64,000 bases of DNA from Campylobacter sp. CN_NE2. GTDB taxonomy: Bacteria; Campylobacterota; Campylobacteria; Campylobacterales; Campylobacteraceae. The stretch covers positions 806,001-870,000 of the forward strand of contig NZ_CP115608.1 of NCBI RefSeq assembly GCF_027797465.1, read 5' to 3'. The stretch's first letter is position 1; each line of letters begins with the position of its first letter. Below the pieces are notes generated by a model. It did no database searches and was not told the DNA's origin. It saw nothing but the letters and a program-made list of their open reading frames with translations. This document shows positions 42,589 to 55,806 of the stretch, one piece after another. A program made the translations under genes and the position numbers.

Positions 42589-44550
42589 TTAAATTTGTTC
42601 TTGCGAATTCTCGCCGTTTTCTCCGTCATTTGCACCTTTTCGTGTAAGACGGCTTGGCAAATCATTTTCTTTTTCAAATTCAGCGATGATCTCTCGCACC
42701 TTTTCGCCCTCAATCGTCTCTTTTTCATAAAGTGCTTTTACCATATTTTCTATCGCACCGCTATAAGTTTGAAGTCGCTCTTTTACGGCATTATAGCGTT
42801 CATTTAAAAGCTCTTTTGTAAAAGTATCGATTTTAATCGCCATATCTTCGCTATAATCTTTTAAGCTCTGACCGCCTGTTAAGAATAAATTTTGGCGTTT
42901 TTCTAGAACCATAAGCCCTGCTACATCGGTCATTCCCACTTGCGTAATCATGTATTTTATAATATCCGTTGCTCGCTCTAAATCGTTACTTGCTCCTGTT
43001 GAAATCTCTTTTATAAAGACTTCTTCTGCTGCTCTGCCTGCTAGTAAAACATCGACTTCTGCCATAAGCTCGTGTTTTTGTTTTAAAAAGCGGTTTTCTT
43101 CGGGCGAATTTAGCGTATAACCGGCAGCACTTATGCCACGCGGCACAATGGTAACTTTCGTAACTGCCAAAGCCCCTTTTGTAGTTTCAGCCAAAAGTGC
43201 ATGACCGCTTTCATGATACGCCACAATGCGTTTTTCAAGTGGATTTACACGGCGCGATTTTTTCTCTAAACCAATCGCCACGCGTTCAATGGCTTCAAGC
43301 AAATCTTTTTGCTCGACTGCTTTTTTGGCTTCACGCCCTGCTAAAAGTGCAGCTTCATTTATGATATTGGCTAGATCAGCTCCTGCAAAACCCACGGTCA
43401 AACGGGCAATCTCTTCAATATCAATGTCATTTGCAAATTTAACATCTCGCATATGCACTTTTAAAATCGCAACCCGTCCGTCAAAATCAGGTCTATCGAC
43501 CACGACTTGTCTATCAAAACGACCAGGACGCAAAAGCGCAGCATCTAAGACTTCGGGGCGATTTGTCGCTGCTAGGACGATAACAGGGCTTTTATCGCTA
43601 TCAAAGCCGTCCATTTCAGCTAAAAGTTGATTTAGCGTTTGCTCTCGCTCATCATTTCCGCCGCCGATTCCCCCTGCTGCTCTACTTTTTCCTATGGCAT
43701 CGATTTCATCGATAAAAACTATCGCAGGGGCTTCTTTTTTTGCCATTTCAAAAAGGTCTCTTACTCTACTAGCGCCAACGCCGACAAACATTTCTATAAA
43801 ACTAGATCCCGCAACTGAGAAAAACGGCACATTTGCTTCACCGGCAACTGCTTTTGCTAAAAGCGTTTTTCCGGTTCCCGGAGGCCCTACTAGCAAAACG
43901 CCTTTTGGAATTTTTGCTCCCAAAGCGATATAGCGATCAGGGTTTTTTAGGAAATCAACGATCTCTTTAACCTCTTCTTTTGCCTCTTCTGCCCCTGCGA
44001 CATCGCTAAATTTAACGCTTGGTTTTTCCGAATTTATAAGCTTTTTCGTGCCACCGCCCAAAAAGCTAGTCGCACCTTTTTGCATACGGCTAACCAAAAA
44101 CATCCAAATTCCAAAAAATAACGCTAACGGCAAAACATAGCTAAAAATGATTTCGCTTAACAAATTTGTTTCATTGTATGCGCCGTAAGGAATTCCTTTG
44201 GCTTCTAAAATTCGTATGAGTTCAGGGTCTTCAACTCTCTTTACGGTATAAACAACGCCGTTTCCTTGCGCTTTTATGGTGCTTTGAGCAATATTTACAC
44301 TTGAAATTTGTCCGCTTTCAAGCTCTTTTTTAAATTCAGAGTATTTTATACTTTTTAGTTCGCCAACACCACCATTACTCATCATACCTTCGCCAAAACC
44401 GCCGTCATTAGGCGACATTGCCCTAAAAATCACAATCACAATCAAAGCAAAAATGATAAACGCACCAATCGGATTTTTATTAAAAAAATTGTTTCCGCCG
44501 CCGCCGTTACCGCCGTTTTGATTGTTTCTATTGTTTTGATTATAATCCAT
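42589..44550 (-). CDS. ftsH: ATP-dependent zinc metalloprotease FtsH
   Basis: A 653-residue membrane AAA+ protease for quality control of membrane proteins. Two N-terminal membrane segments (about 26-45 and 138-158) after an Asn/Gly-rich start; AAA domain with [12 protein letters not shown] and Walker [12 protein letters not shown]; zinc site [10 protein letters not shown]. The tail is acidic and Asn-rich. The N-terminal Asn/Gly stretch (residues 3-23) is longer than usual. Confidence 0.97.
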   Translation of the reverse strand: MDYNQNNRNNQNGGNGGGGNNFFNKNPIGAFIIFALIVIVIFRAMSPNDGGFGEGMMSNGGVGELKSIKYSEFKKELESGQISSVNIAQSTIKAQGNGVVYTVKRVEDPELIRILEAKGIPYGAYNETNLLSEIIFSYVLPLALFFGIWMFLVSRMQKGATSFLGGGTKKLINSEKPSVKFSDVAGAEEAKEEVKEIVDFLKNPDRYIALGAKIPKGVLLVGPPGTGKTLLAKAVAGEANVPFFSVAGSSFIEMFVGVGASRVRDLFEMAKKEAPAIVFIDEIDAIGKSRAAGGIGGGNDEREQTLNQLLAEMDGFDSDKSPVIVLAATNRPEVLDAALLRPGRFDRQVVVDRPDFDGRVAILKVHMRDVKFANDIDIEEIARLTVGFAGADLANIINEAALLAGREAKKAVEQKDLLEAIERVAIGLEKKSRRVNPLEKRIVAYHESGHALLAETTKGALAVTKVTIVPRGISAAGYTLNSPEENRFLKQKHELMAEVDVLLAGRAAEEVFIKEISTGASNDLERATDIIKYMITQVGMTDVAGLMVLEKRQNLFLTGGQSLKDYSEDMAIKIDTFTKELLNERYNAVKERLQTYSGAIENMVKALYEKETIEGEKVREIIAEFEKENDLPSRLTRKGANDGENGENSQEQI

Positions 44551-44558
44551 TTTTTTCC

Positions 44559-45407
44559 TTATTTTTTAAATACCAAACTTACCCATTCATTTTTTTGCTT
44601 AACTTCAAGCAAATTTAGTTCGCTAAATGAGTTTTTGATTCTGTCAAGGTATTTTTCCAAAATCCCTGAAAGTATCAAAATTCCGCCTTTTTTAACGCTT
44701 TTTTTCAAATCGTTTTGTAACATTAAAATGACATCGGCTATTATGTTTGCTACCACAATGTCGTATTTTTTTTCTAAATTTGAAATCGAGCCGACCCAAA
44801 TTTCATCAATTTTTGCACCATTTTTTTTCGCATTTTGCTCTGTGGCATAAACGGCTTGTTCGTCGGTATCACAAGAGCTAACTTTTATGCCAAGCTTAGC
44901 CAAGGCTACACTTAAAATTCCGCTTCCACAACCCACATCAAGAGCCGTTTTTTGCGAATTTACATCGGCATATTTTGAGATCAAATTCAAACACATATTT
45001 GTGCTTTCATGGTGACCCGAACCAAAAGCAAGTGCAGGATCAATGATAATGTCAATCAAATACCCCCCGTTTTCGTCTTTTAAATCAGCCTTTTCGCACC
45101 AGCTAGGTCGCACGAAAAATCGCCCCACAGCGATAGGCTCAACGCCTTTTTTATACTCATTTATCCAGTCTAAATTTGGCTTTTTTTCAACCGAAATTTC
45201 CAAATTTATCTTGGTTTTTAGCGAATTTTCAAGTGCTTTTTTATACTCCAAAAAGGCAAATTCAAAATCCGATAAATCATCTTCATCACGGATAATAAAA
45301 GAATTTTCTCTCTCTTCGATACAAGAAATACCGAGTTCAAACGCAAATTCTTTAAAAAATTCTATTGCGTTTGTTTTGATAATCATTTCATAAAAAAAAT
45401 CTTTCAT
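44559..45407 (-). CDS. prmA: Ribosomal protein L11 methyltransferase
   Basis: A 282-residue methyltransferase that modifies ribosomal protein L11. SAM-binding motif DVGCGSGILSVAL near 150, the post-motif NPPY-like region VANIIADVIL, and a substrate domain in the first ~110 residues. Its 3' end lies eight bases before ftsH. Confidence 0.92.
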   Translation of the reverse strand: MKDFFYEMIIKTNAIEFFKEFAFELGISCIEERENSFIIRDEDDLSDFEFAFLEYKKALENSLKTKINLEISVEKKPNLDWINEYKKGVEPIAVGRFFVRPSWCEKADLKDENGGYLIDIIIDPALAFGSGHHESTNMCLNLISKYADVNSQKTALDVGCGSGILSVALAKLGIKVSSCDTDEQAVYATEQNAKKNGAKIDEIWVGSISNLEKKYDIVVANIIADVILMLQNDLKKSVKKGGILILSGILEKYLDRIKNSFSELNLLEVKQKNEWVSLVFKK

Positions 45408-45562
45408 AATCCTTTTTGAACCTTTAAATTTGGATATAAAAAGTTTTATTTTACAAAAAATTAGTTCAAAATTTGCTTATGAAAGATAAATAAGATATAA
45501 ATTTAAGCTTTGACGCTCTCATATTTAGATAACAAGATTAAATTATATCGTGTATTAAACAG

Positions 45563-45605
45563 TGGCGATTGCTTCACTTCGCTTCGCTCGTTCGCAATGA
45601 CAATT
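45563..45605 (-). repeat. Dispersed hairpin element, family A copy 4 (inverted)
   Basis: TGGCGATTGC left end, TCGCAATGACAATT right end. Inner sequence is CTTCGCTTCGCTCG-type, a weaker palindrome than in other copies. Gap 45408-45782 (375 bases) holds this, a B copy and A/T-rich sequence; no gene. Confidence 0.7.
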
Positions 45606-45626
45606 GGTGATAAATTTAAATAACAA

Positions 45627-45767
45627 ATGCCGACGATTTTTCGAGTTGTGAAGCAAATTTCGAGTGAGATAAGCCTGTTTTGGCTATCGAACGAGAAATT
45701 TGCAAACTCTCGGAAAACAAGCGAAGCGGTGCCATGAAGTGGCAGGTTTCCTTGAAAAGCTAGGCTG
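45627..45767 (-). repeat. Dispersed hairpin element, family B copy 6 (inverted)
   Basis: Reverse orientation: ends in AAGCTAGGCTG and begins ATGCCGACGATTTTT. AAATTTC / GAAATTT arms and GATAGCC..GGCTTATC core as in copies 1 and 5. Between the CAGCCTAGCTT end and the arm is an extra block similar to the tail of copy 3 (AAACCTGCCACTTCATGGCA). Confidence 0.75.
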
Positions 45768-45782
45768 AATTCAATGCCAAAT

Positions 45783-46493
45783 TTATATCAAAGAAAACGC
45801 TTCTTTTAGGTCTAGCGTCCCTTCGTAATACGCCTTCCCTACAATAACTCCTGCAATTTTCCCACTATTTTTACAAGCGATTATATCTGAAATATCCTTT
45901 ACTCCGCCACTTGCTATTGTATCGATTTTGCTCGCTTTGGCAATGCTTTCCGTAAATTCGACATTTACGCCACAAAGCATTCCGTCTTTTTCAATGTCGG
46001 TGCAAATTATCGCCCCAACTCCTGCGTCGGCATAAAGTGCGGCTAGTTCGGTGGCTTTTATGTTTGATACTTCCGCCCAGCCCTCGGTTGCCACCATACC
46101 GCCTTTGGCATCAATTCCTACGACGATATTGTATTTTGGGGCGACTTCACGGACGAAATTTGGATTTTTTAGTGCAACCGAGCCTAAAATAAATCTATAA
46201 ACGCCCAAATTTTGATACTCCTTTATTCGCTCTTCGGTGCGAATTCCCCCGCCCACTTCGACCTTTAAATTTGTCGAAGCTACGATTTTTTCTATCGTTT
46301 TGTAATTAATCGCTTCCCCCGCAAACGCTCCGTCTAAATCAACCAAATGCAGGTATTTTGCACCAAAATCTTCAAATTTTTTTGCTAGTTCCCAAGGGGC
46401 TTTTGAATAAATTTTCGCACTATCCATTTCGCCCTTGCTAAGGCGCACAGCAAAACCATCTTTTAAATCAATCGCAGGTAAAATTTCCATCAT
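45783..46493 (-). CDS. hisA: Phosphoribosylformimino-5-aminoimidazole carboxamide ribotide isomerase
   Basis: A 236-residue TIM barrel that opens the ribose of ProFAR in histidine synthesis. Catalytic Asp at the start ([10 protein letters not shown]), [11 protein letters not shown], the late acid/base region [11 protein letters not shown] and the phosphate loop ASGGVKD. Two ATGs in a row (46493, 46490); the first overlaps the hisH stop. Placed here with hisH directly after pglF rather than in a his operon. Confidence 0.96.
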   Translation of the reverse strand: MMEILPAIDLKDGFAVRLSKGEMDSAKIYSKAPWELAKKFEDFGAKYLHLVDLDGAFAGEAINYKTIEKIVASTNLKVEVGGGIRTEERIKEYQNLGVYRFILGSVALKNPNFVREVAPKYNIVVGIDAKGGMVATEGWAEVSNIKATELAALYADAGVGAIICTDIEKDGMLCGVNVEFTESIAKASKIDTIASGGVKDISDIIACKNSGKIAGVIVGKAYYEGTLDLKEAFSLI

Positions 46494-47101
46494 AGCTCCG
46501 TAAAATTTTTAATTATTTTTATACCGTTTTCATGGCTTTTTTCGGGGTGTGGTTGAAAGCCAAAAACATTTTCTTTGCAAACCCCGCTTACAAATTCATA
46601 CCCGTAAGTGGTCTTTGCTAAGGCGAATTTATCGTCGCAAACGGCGTGATAAGAATGAACAAAATAAGCATAAACCGAACTTTCAAGCCCCGAATTTATC
46701 GGTGTTTGCCTTGTAAATTCCAGCGTGTTCCAGCCCATGTGCGGGATTTTTAAATTAGCACCAAATTTGCTCTCATCAAATTTGATAACTTTTCCGCTAA
46801 TAAGCCCAAGCCCGTCGCTACTGCCAAATTCTTCGCTTTTATCAAACAAAAGTTGCATACCAAGACAAATTCCCAAAAAATACCGCCCGCTTGCGACAAA
46901 TTCTTTTATCGCTTCGTCTAAATTTGCCGATTTTATCTTAGCCATTGCTTCGCCAAAAGCTCCGACACCCGGAAGTAAGATTTTGTCGCTTCTTAAAACC
47001 TGTTCAGGCGTGCTAACTAGCTCAAATTTTGCCCCACAAAAGCTAAGTGCGTTTTTAACACTTCTTATATTTCCTGCGTTATAATCAATAATTCCTATCA
47101 A
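46490..47101 (-). CDS. hisH: Imidazole glycerol phosphate synthase subunit HisH (glutaminase)
   Basis: A 203-residue class I glutamine amidotransferase that feeds ammonia to HisF. Nucleophile Cys in [10 protein letters not shown] (near residue 79) and His-Glu in QPHPEKS; also GVGAFGEAM. HisH paralogues exist in Campylobacter surface-sugar loci, but the pairing with hisA argues for histidine synthesis. HisF is not in the window. Confidence 0.93.
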   Translation of the reverse strand: MIGIIDYNAGNIRSVKNALSFCGAKFELVSTPEQVLRSDKILLPGVGAFGEAMAKIKSANLDEAIKEFVASGRYFLGICLGMQLLFDKSEEFGSSDGLGLISGKVIKFDESKFGANLKIPHMGWNTLEFTRQTPINSGLESSVYAYFVHSYHAVCDDKFALAKTTYGYEFVSGVCKENVFGFQPHPEKSHENGIKIIKNFTEL

Positions 47102-47104
47102 ATT

Positions 47105-50107
<3,003 letters not shown>

Positions 50108-50181
50108 TTCGAATTTGAAATTATACAAATCGTCGGCATTTGTTATTCAAATTTACATTGAATTACTTTGCAAATCATTTA

Positions 50182-50225
50182 TTGTCATTGCGAGAATTTG
50201 CAAAGCAAATTCGAAGCAATCGCCA
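50182..50225 (+). repeat. Dispersed hairpin element, family A copy 5
   Basis: TTGTCATTGCGAG left end, GAAGCAATCGCCA right end; inner arms GAATTTG / CAAATTC around CAAAG. It lies between pglE and pglD. Confidence 0.75.
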
Positions 50226-50294
50226 GTGATTAAATTCGCAAACACGCTATTTTCTAAATTATCTACTAATTTTGAAAATTTAAAAACATTTATT

Positions 50295-50894
50295 TTAGCA
50301 CTTTAATATTAATTTTTTTATAACTTTCGCAGGAACACCGACGGCTACGCAATTTTCGTCGATGTCCTTTATCACTGCACTGCCTGCACCGATAACGCAA
50401 TTTTTACCGATTTTGACCTTTTGAATTACGCTCGAACCTAAGCCGATATGGCTAAATTCTCCAACTTCCACGCCACCTGCAAGGGCTGAATTTGGGCTGA
50501 TATGAGTAAATTCGCCAATCACACAATCATGCTCTATCACACAAGCTGAATTTAAAATCACCCCGTCACCGATAATCGCATCTGCATTTACCACGACATT
50601 TGGCATGATAACCACGCCACGCCCGATTTTAGCTGTGGGCGAAATCACAGAAGTTTCATGGATAAGTGTGGCTATTTCAAATCCTGCTTCGCTAACTTTT
50701 TTTTGCAAATTTGCTCTTATTTTATTATCGCCGATTGCGATTATAACGGGAAATTTCGGTAAATCAGGGCTAAATTTTAATTCACCCTTGTCGTCTAAAA
50801 AAACGATTTCTTTATAACCTGCACTTTTTGCGACATCGCACACGACCTTGCCATGACCGCTCGCGCCGTAAATATAAATTTTAGTTTTTTCCAT
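50295..50894 (-). CDS. pglD: UDP-4-amino-sugar N-acetyltransferase PglD
   Basis: A 199-residue left-handed beta-helix acetyltransferase completing UDP-diNAc-bacillosamine. Rossmann-like start ([14 protein letters not shown]) for the UDP-sugar; hexapeptide repeats from about 85; catalytic histidine in IEHDCV (His122, equivalent to His125 of the C. jejuni enzyme as I recall). Overlaps pglC by 14 bases. Confidence 0.95.
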   Translation of the reverse strand: MEKTKIYIYGASGHGKVVCDVAKSAGYKEIVFLDDKGELKFSPDLPKFPVIIAIGDNKIRANLQKKVSEAGFEIATLIHETSVISPTAKIGRGVVIMPNVVVNADAIIGDGVILNSACVIEHDCVIGEFTHISPNSALAGGVEVGEFSHIGLGSSVIQKVKIGKNCVIGAGSAVIKDIDENCVAVGVPAKVIKKLILKC

Positions 50895-51486
50895 TGAATT
50901 TCTCCGTTGTCGCCATGCCTTCTTTATTAACGCCGTCTTTTTTAATAACTTTTTTTATGGTTAAAAATGCGATTTTTAAATCTAGCAAAAAGCTTAAATT
51001 TTTAGCGTAAAAGCTGTCGAATTCAAATTTTTTCGCCCAGCTAATGGCATTTCGCCCATTTACTTGCGCCAACCCCGTTATGCCCGGTCGCACGCTGTGG
51101 CGAAGTTTTTGCTCTTCGTTGTAAAGCGGCAGGTATTCTACGAGCAAAGGTCTAGGTCCGATGAAGCTCATATCGCCTTTTAGGACATTGAAAAGTTGTG
51201 GTAGTTCGTCCAAACTTAAAGCACGAATTTTTTTGCCGTATTCATTTAGGCGTAGTTCGTCGCTTAAAAGTTCGCCGTTTTCGTCTCGCTCGTCGCTCAT
51301 AGTTTTAAATTTATAAATTTTAAAAATTTTTTCGTTCAGCCCCGGGCGAGATTGCGTGAAAATGGTGTTTTTGCTAATGTGCTTTTTGATTAAAATATGA
51401 GTTGCTATCATAAAAGGCAAGCTTAAAATAATTAAAATCAAAGCACCTAAAATATCCAATAATCGTTTGAAAAACGCTCTATACAT
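50881..51486 (-). CDS. pglC: Undecaprenyl phosphate diNAc-bacillosamine phosphotransferase PglC
   Basis: A 201-residue monotopic phosphoglycosyltransferase that puts phospho-diNAcBac on undecaprenyl phosphate. N-terminal re-entrant membrane helix ([19 protein letters not shown]) and the catalytic Asp-Glu in [22 protein letters not shown] and [14 protein letters not shown] are conserved. Overlaps pglD and pglA, so the three genes are coupled. Confidence 0.96.
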   Translation of the reverse strand: MYRAFFKRLLDILGALILIILSLPFMIATHILIKKHISKNTIFTQSRPGLNEKIFKIYKFKTMSDERDENGELLSDELRLNEYGKKIRALSLDELPQLFNVLKGDMSFIGPRPLLVEYLPLYNEEQKLRHSVRPGITGLAQVNGRNAISWAKKFEFDSFYAKNLSFLLDLKIAFLTIKKVIKKDGVNKEGMATTEKFNGKN

Positions 51487-52594
51487 ATAAAAACTGCCTA
51501 TAAATGTCCAAATATTTTTGTGTGATTATCGGCTCGTCGTATTTTTCTAAAACTGCCTTTCTACCGTAATATCCCATTTTTCGTGCTAAATTTTCATCAT
51601 CTAGCAAAATTTTAATCTTTCTAGCTAAATCAACCGAGCTTTTCATTTGGCAAATTAATCCCGTGTGTCCATCTTCGACAGCTTCTACACAACCATCTGC
51701 ATTGCTTACCACACAAGGGCGACTCATAGACATAGCTTCAAGTATGGTTCTTGGAAAACCCTCTTTATAGCTTGGCAAAACAATCATATACGCACTTTTA
51801 TAAAGCGAAAAAACATCTTCGCACCAGCCAAGCCAAAGGACATTCGGATTTTTTAAGAATTCTTTACTAGCCGAACTTTTGTTTCCTTCAAAAGTATCTC
51901 CCGCAAATACAAACTGCACATCATCGCGATTTGATAAAATATCCGCCGCTTCGTAAAATTCGCGAATTCCTTTATGCCAAAGCGCCCTGCCTATCATCAA
52001 AACCACTTTTTTATGGCTCATTTTTGCGTCAAGGTATTTTTCTTCATCAAATAGCTTACTATCCACACCTACACTTTTTATGCAAAAAACCTTATCGATT
52101 GTAATCAAATTTTTATCAACCATATAGCGCGGATCGGAGTGATTTACAAAAATGCAGCCGTTAGCAAGAGCAAAAGATTTTTTATAAAGTTTTTCCATAA
52201 CAAATCTTACAGCTCTGCTTTTTAAATCATTATCGACGTAAAAGCTTCCTAAACCTTCAATAAGATTTATAACCGTCCGAATTCCTGCGTTTTTAGCCGC
52301 AATTGTGCCAAAAACATTTGATTTATGGGCCGAAGTTTGCAAAAAATCTAAATTTAGCTCTTTTAAAACTTTTGTCAAATTTGCTGTATTTTGCGATACT
52401 TTAAAAGGATTAAGACTTGCTTTATCTAAATCATAATTAACGCTAATAAATTCTTTTTCTAAATTTGGTGTATATTTTCCCTTTGGGGCAATAGCATAAA
52501 CTTCGTGTCCGCGTTTTTTAAGCTCACGCATAATCGGCACCCTGAAAAAATAAATACTCATATCAGAGTGCGAAAGGAAACCAAATTTAGCCAT
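51479..52594 (-). CDS. pglA: GalNAc transferase PglA-like (GT4)
   Basis: A 371-residue GT4 glycosyltransferase. In C. jejuni PglA adds the first GalNAc to bacillosamine. N-terminal acceptor part ([17 protein letters not shown]), nucleotide-binding half with [16 protein letters not shown] and [14 protein letters not shown] (E-x7-E motif). The assignment rests on family and position between pglC and pglB; the sugar could differ in this species. Confidence 0.88.
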   Translation of the reverse strand: MAKFGFLSHSDMSIYFFRVPIMRELKKRGHEVYAIAPKGKYTPNLEKEFISVNYDLDKASLNPFKVSQNTANLTKVLKELNLDFLQTSAHKSNVFGTIAAKNAGIRTVINLIEGLGSFYVDNDLKSRAVRFVMEKLYKKSFALANGCIFVNHSDPRYMVDKNLITIDKVFCIKSVGVDSKLFDEEKYLDAKMSHKKVVLMIGRALWHKGIREFYEAADILSNRDDVQFVFAGDTFEGNKSSASKEFLKNPNVLWLGWCEDVFSLYKSAYMIVLPSYKEGFPRTILEAMSMSRPCVVSNADGCVEAVEDGHTGLICQMKSSVDLARKIKILLDDENLARKMGYYGRKAVLEKYDEPIITQKYLDIYRQFLYV

Positions 52595-52640
52595 TAATCA
52601 ACCTTACAAATTTGCAAATTTAAATCAAATTCTACCGAAT

Positions 52641-54881
52641 TTACCTTTTTAATTTATAAATTTTTGCTGCCGGATTTAAAATCACAGGTTCAAAAAGCTC
52701 TCTATCATACTTTTCAAGTATAAAAAGCTGAACATACGCCGAATTTAAGGCACTATTATCAAGCAAGATAAATCTGCCATAATCTTTCATAAAAATCACA
52801 AAAAGCCCAGCACTACTATCTATTGCGATTTCTTTGACGATTAGTTTTCCGTTTGCGTCGTAACTTGTTTCATAAAATGTATTTATGCTATACTCTTTGC
52901 CACCGATTTTAGCAACAAGCAAATCATTGCGTAAAATCACCCCCGCACCGATATTTATGCCGTATTCATCTTTGCCGTAAAATCCACCACTATAATATAG
53001 CGGATCAACAAATTTTTTGCCAGTTTTTAAGTCCAAATTCGAAAACTGCATAATAACAGGAAAGATGTTATTCATGCGATCAGGCAGATAAAAATAGACA
53101 TATCTACTAGCTTTTGGCGGAGTAAAATCTTTTAGTCTCAAAGAGAGCAAAAAGTCGTTAATATCGCTAACACCATAATCTTTAATCGCTTTTTGCATTA
53201 TATCGCCACCGAATTTCTCTTCAAATTTGCGCTCAGTATATTCCACGGCAAGACGCGCCATATTTGCTGCGCTAACTTGATCTTTAAAAAGTGAAAAACT
53301 AACAGGAAAGTTATCATCGCCTAGGTGCTTTCCGCCGTCGATTAGCGTTTTGGTATCACTATAATATCTAATCGGATAGCCATAGTCCCACCACGCTAAA
53401 ACATAATCTTCGCGACCTGCGATATTTTTTAATTTATCCAAAATTTCAACTTCGCTCCTAAAAAACACCGTATCGGATTTATACTCTTTAATATGCGTCC
53501 AAGCAGGATACAACGCCGCTAGTGTCGCACCAAAAAGCAAAATTCTTTGCAAAAATTTTGGCATATTTAAATTTTTGATACCAAAATACAAAATATAACC
53601 AAAACTTAGCCCCATAACGCCAACAGCGTAAATGGTAAATCTTAGGCCTGCTTTATTTGCCAAAAATCCAAGTGCCAAAAGTGGCAATGAAAGCAAAAAT
53701 TCCTTGTGCTTAAAACATAAAAGCGCATACCCAAAAAGCGCGATTACAAAAACGATAGTGTGCGAACTAATGCGCTCCATAAAGATTTTTGGTGGAACGA
53801 TGCCAGATTCTTGAATCGTTTGATTGACATTAAAATAGTGAAAAATCGCACTTGCATTGTGCGCGTTGTCGGCGACATCTCGCAAGATATAAAATCTAAG
53901 ATTAAACCAAATCGGATTTAATCCGCCTTTTATAATAAAAAGTGCCAAAACCAAAATGCCGATAATGCCTAAAATATGCCAATTTACAAGCTCTTTTTTA
54001 TAAATAAAAAAGAAAAATAGTGCAAAAATAAGTCCAAATTTAAGGAAAATAGAAATCCAAGTAATCGATAAAATTAGCAAAATCATTGCTTCATAATTTA
54101 CAACTCTTTTTCGCTGAAAAATCAATGTATAAACTATAAAAATCCCTAAAAATGCCGAATTTAGCGTAAAGCTTGACGGATACCACCAAAGATAAAGACT
54201 AATAAAAATGGGCGTTAATATAAGCGAAATTTTATCGCCTTTGGTGCAAATTCGAATAAGCCCCCATAACACAAACATCGCAAAAACGATATTTAGCATA
54301 TCGGTATCATAATACCCACTCATCGTGCGGTTATAGTAGCTATGAGCGACACAAGCAATCAAAGCACCGATAAATCCTGCTCTAAGGCATTTAAATTCAG
54401 CTGAAATCAGCAAAATAGGCACTACAATCAAAGATGATAAAATCGTAGGCAGATATAAAATAATACTTTCAAAACTAAACGGCAAAATCATTTTTAGCCA
54501 CGCAGTTAGCTTAGCTAGGGGAAAATCAATATAACTTAAATCATTTGGCTGATGAAATCCTGCTAAATAATCCCTAGCCCCTTCGGCAAAGGCATATCCG
54601 TCGTTTGTGTTTATCATAAGCTGATCGTTCCAAAAAAACTGCGGATAATCACTCGCCCAATAAACCCAGTAAATTCGAAGCCCAACACTAAAAATGAACG
54701 CCAAAATAATCATCAAAAGCAGATGTTTTGAAAGCTCATAGTTTTTTATAAATTTAAAAATTTTACTAAAATCAAATTTGTTTGTTTGCAAATTCTCTTG
54801 CTCCGTGATAGTAAAGCCGCTAATGGGCTCTTTTTGTGAGTTTTTGCTTTGCAAATTTGCTAAATTTTCATCATTTTGCAT
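52641..54881 (-). CDS. pglB: Oligosaccharyltransferase PglB (STT3 family)
   Basis: A 746-residue enzyme that moves the lipid-linked glycan to asparagine in D/E-x-N-x-S/T sequons at the periplasmic face. About 13 membrane segments, then a periplasmic domain. Seen: TMSGYYDTDML (metal-binding), NQTIQESG in the external loop, WWDYGYP (Trp497 onwards) and the DRMNNIFP sequon-binding region. Compared with C. jejuni PglB (713 residues as I recall) there is a ~40-residue hydrophilic N-terminal extension (MQNDENLANLQSKNSQ...). The ATG has AAGGAAATTT upstream. Confidence 0.97.
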   Translation of the reverse strand: MQNDENLANLQSKNSQKEPISGFTITEQENLQTNKFDFSKIFKFIKNYELSKHLLLMIILAFIFSVGLRIYWVYWASDYPQFFWNDQLMINTNDGYAFAEGARDYLAGFHQPNDLSYIDFPLAKLTAWLKMILPFSFESIILYLPTILSSLIVVPILLISAEFKCLRAGFIGALIACVAHSYYNRTMSGYYDTDMLNIVFAMFVLWGLIRICTKGDKISLILTPIFISLYLWWYPSSFTLNSAFLGIFIVYTLIFQRKRVVNYEAMILLILSITWISIFLKFGLIFALFFFFIYKKELVNWHILGIIGILVLALFIIKGGLNPIWFNLRFYILRDVADNAHNASAIFHYFNVNQTIQESGIVPPKIFMERISSHTIVFVIALFGYALLCFKHKEFLLSLPLLALGFLANKAGLRFTIYAVGVMGLSFGYILYFGIKNLNMPKFLQRILLFGATLAALYPAWTHIKEYKSDTVFFRSEVEILDKLKNIAGREDYVLAWWDYGYPIRYYSDTKTLIDGGKHLGDDNFPVSFSLFKDQVSAANMARLAVEYTERKFEEKFGGDIMQKAIKDYGVSDINDFLLSLRLKDFTPPKASRYVYFYLPDRMNNIFPVIMQFSNLDLKTGKKFVDPLYYSGGFYGKDEYGINIGAGVILRNDLLVAKIGGKEYSINTFYETSYDANGKLIVKEIAIDSSAGLFVIFMKDYGRFILLDNSALNSAYVQLFILEKYDRELFEPVILNPAAKIYKLKR

Positions 54882-55003
54882 AAATTTCCTTTAAATCTTT
54901 TATCAAATCTTTTGCAATTTTATTTTTATTAAAAAATTCGGCTCTTATTTTAGCCTTTTTTTCATAAATTTTTACAAATTTTTAGTTTTTTATAAGCAAA
55001 AAA

Positions 55004-55804
55004 TTAAAATATTCCTTTGGCTGCTCTATATTTGTTTATGCTCTTATAAAAAGCCTCTTTTGCTCCGTAAGTTTTTATATTTTGTATCACAAAATAAGAA
55101 TAATACAGAAATTTGCCAAATTTATTTCCAAATTTATCTATAAACCACGCTCTTTTTTCAAATATTTTTGTTTCTAATTCACTTCGCCAACTGCCGTCAT
55201 AATGATGGATTGCGTATGTATTGTCTGTGATTTTGGTAGTATTTGTTACAAGGCTTTTTGGATAAAAATAATCGGTCGGATAAACAACACAATCATCTAT
55301 TTTTTGAAGTTCGCCGTTTAGTTTAAGATTTCGCCCGACCAATATATTTGTCATTATTTTTACGATAGTTGTTGTGTTTAGTTGATTGTTTTTGAGCATA
55401 AAGTTGTGTGTTTTGTAATAATTTAGCATTTCTTGCAATATGTCTGATTTTGCTTCACTACCGCAGATTGCTAAATTTACGCACTCGGCACTTTCAAAAC
55501 CAAGAAAAAATTTATTATTCATTAAATCATCGATATTTTTTAAAAGTTCCATATCGGTATCCATATAAATTCCGCCAAATTCATACAAAGCTTTAAGTCT
55601 TGCTACATCTGCAACAAAGGCGTATTTTTTGGCTTCGTATGCTTCTTTTGTATATTGTAACGCATTTACATCAAAATTACTTTCATTCCACTCAATAATT
55701 TCATAATCAGGGCAATACTTTTTCCAGCTTTCGATACAATTTAGTGCCATTTGTGGTAGCGGCTTACCGCCAAACCAACAATAATGTATAATTTTTGGTA
55801 TCAT
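55004..55804 (-). CDS. GT32-type glycosyltransferase (DxD), copy 1
   Basis: A 266-residue cytosolic sugar transferase of the GT32/Gly_transf_sug type. [17 protein letters not shown] opens it, and the metal/nucleotide site is [12 protein letters not shown] (DTD) near residue 83. Its first ~130 residues are nearly identical to those of the copy at 59175-59963; the second halves diverge strongly (acceptor side). It starts two bases before the GT4 gene ends. It is not among the C. jejuni pgl genes I know, so it probably adds a species-specific sugar. Confidence 0.85.
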   Translation of the reverse strand: MIPKIIHYCWFGGKPLPQMALNCIESWKKYCPDYEIIEWNESNFDVNALQYTKEAYEAKKYAFVADVARLKALYEFGGIYMDTDMELLKNIDDLMNNKFFLGFESAECVNLAICGSEAKSDILQEMLNYYKTHNFMLKNNQLNTTTIVKIMTNILVGRNLKLNGELQKIDDCVVYPTDYFYPKSLVTNTTKITDNTYAIHHYDGSWRSELETKIFEKRAWFIDKFGNKFGKFLYYSYFVIQNIKTYGAKEAFYKSINKYRAAKGIF

Positions 55805-55806
55805 AA

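Noticed and set aside
46490..47101. hisH as a surface-sugar amidotransferase of the glycosylation locus
   Set aside because: It is coupled to hisA by overlap, so a histidine-synthesis role is the simpler reading; no PseA/LegM-type partner is seen next to it.
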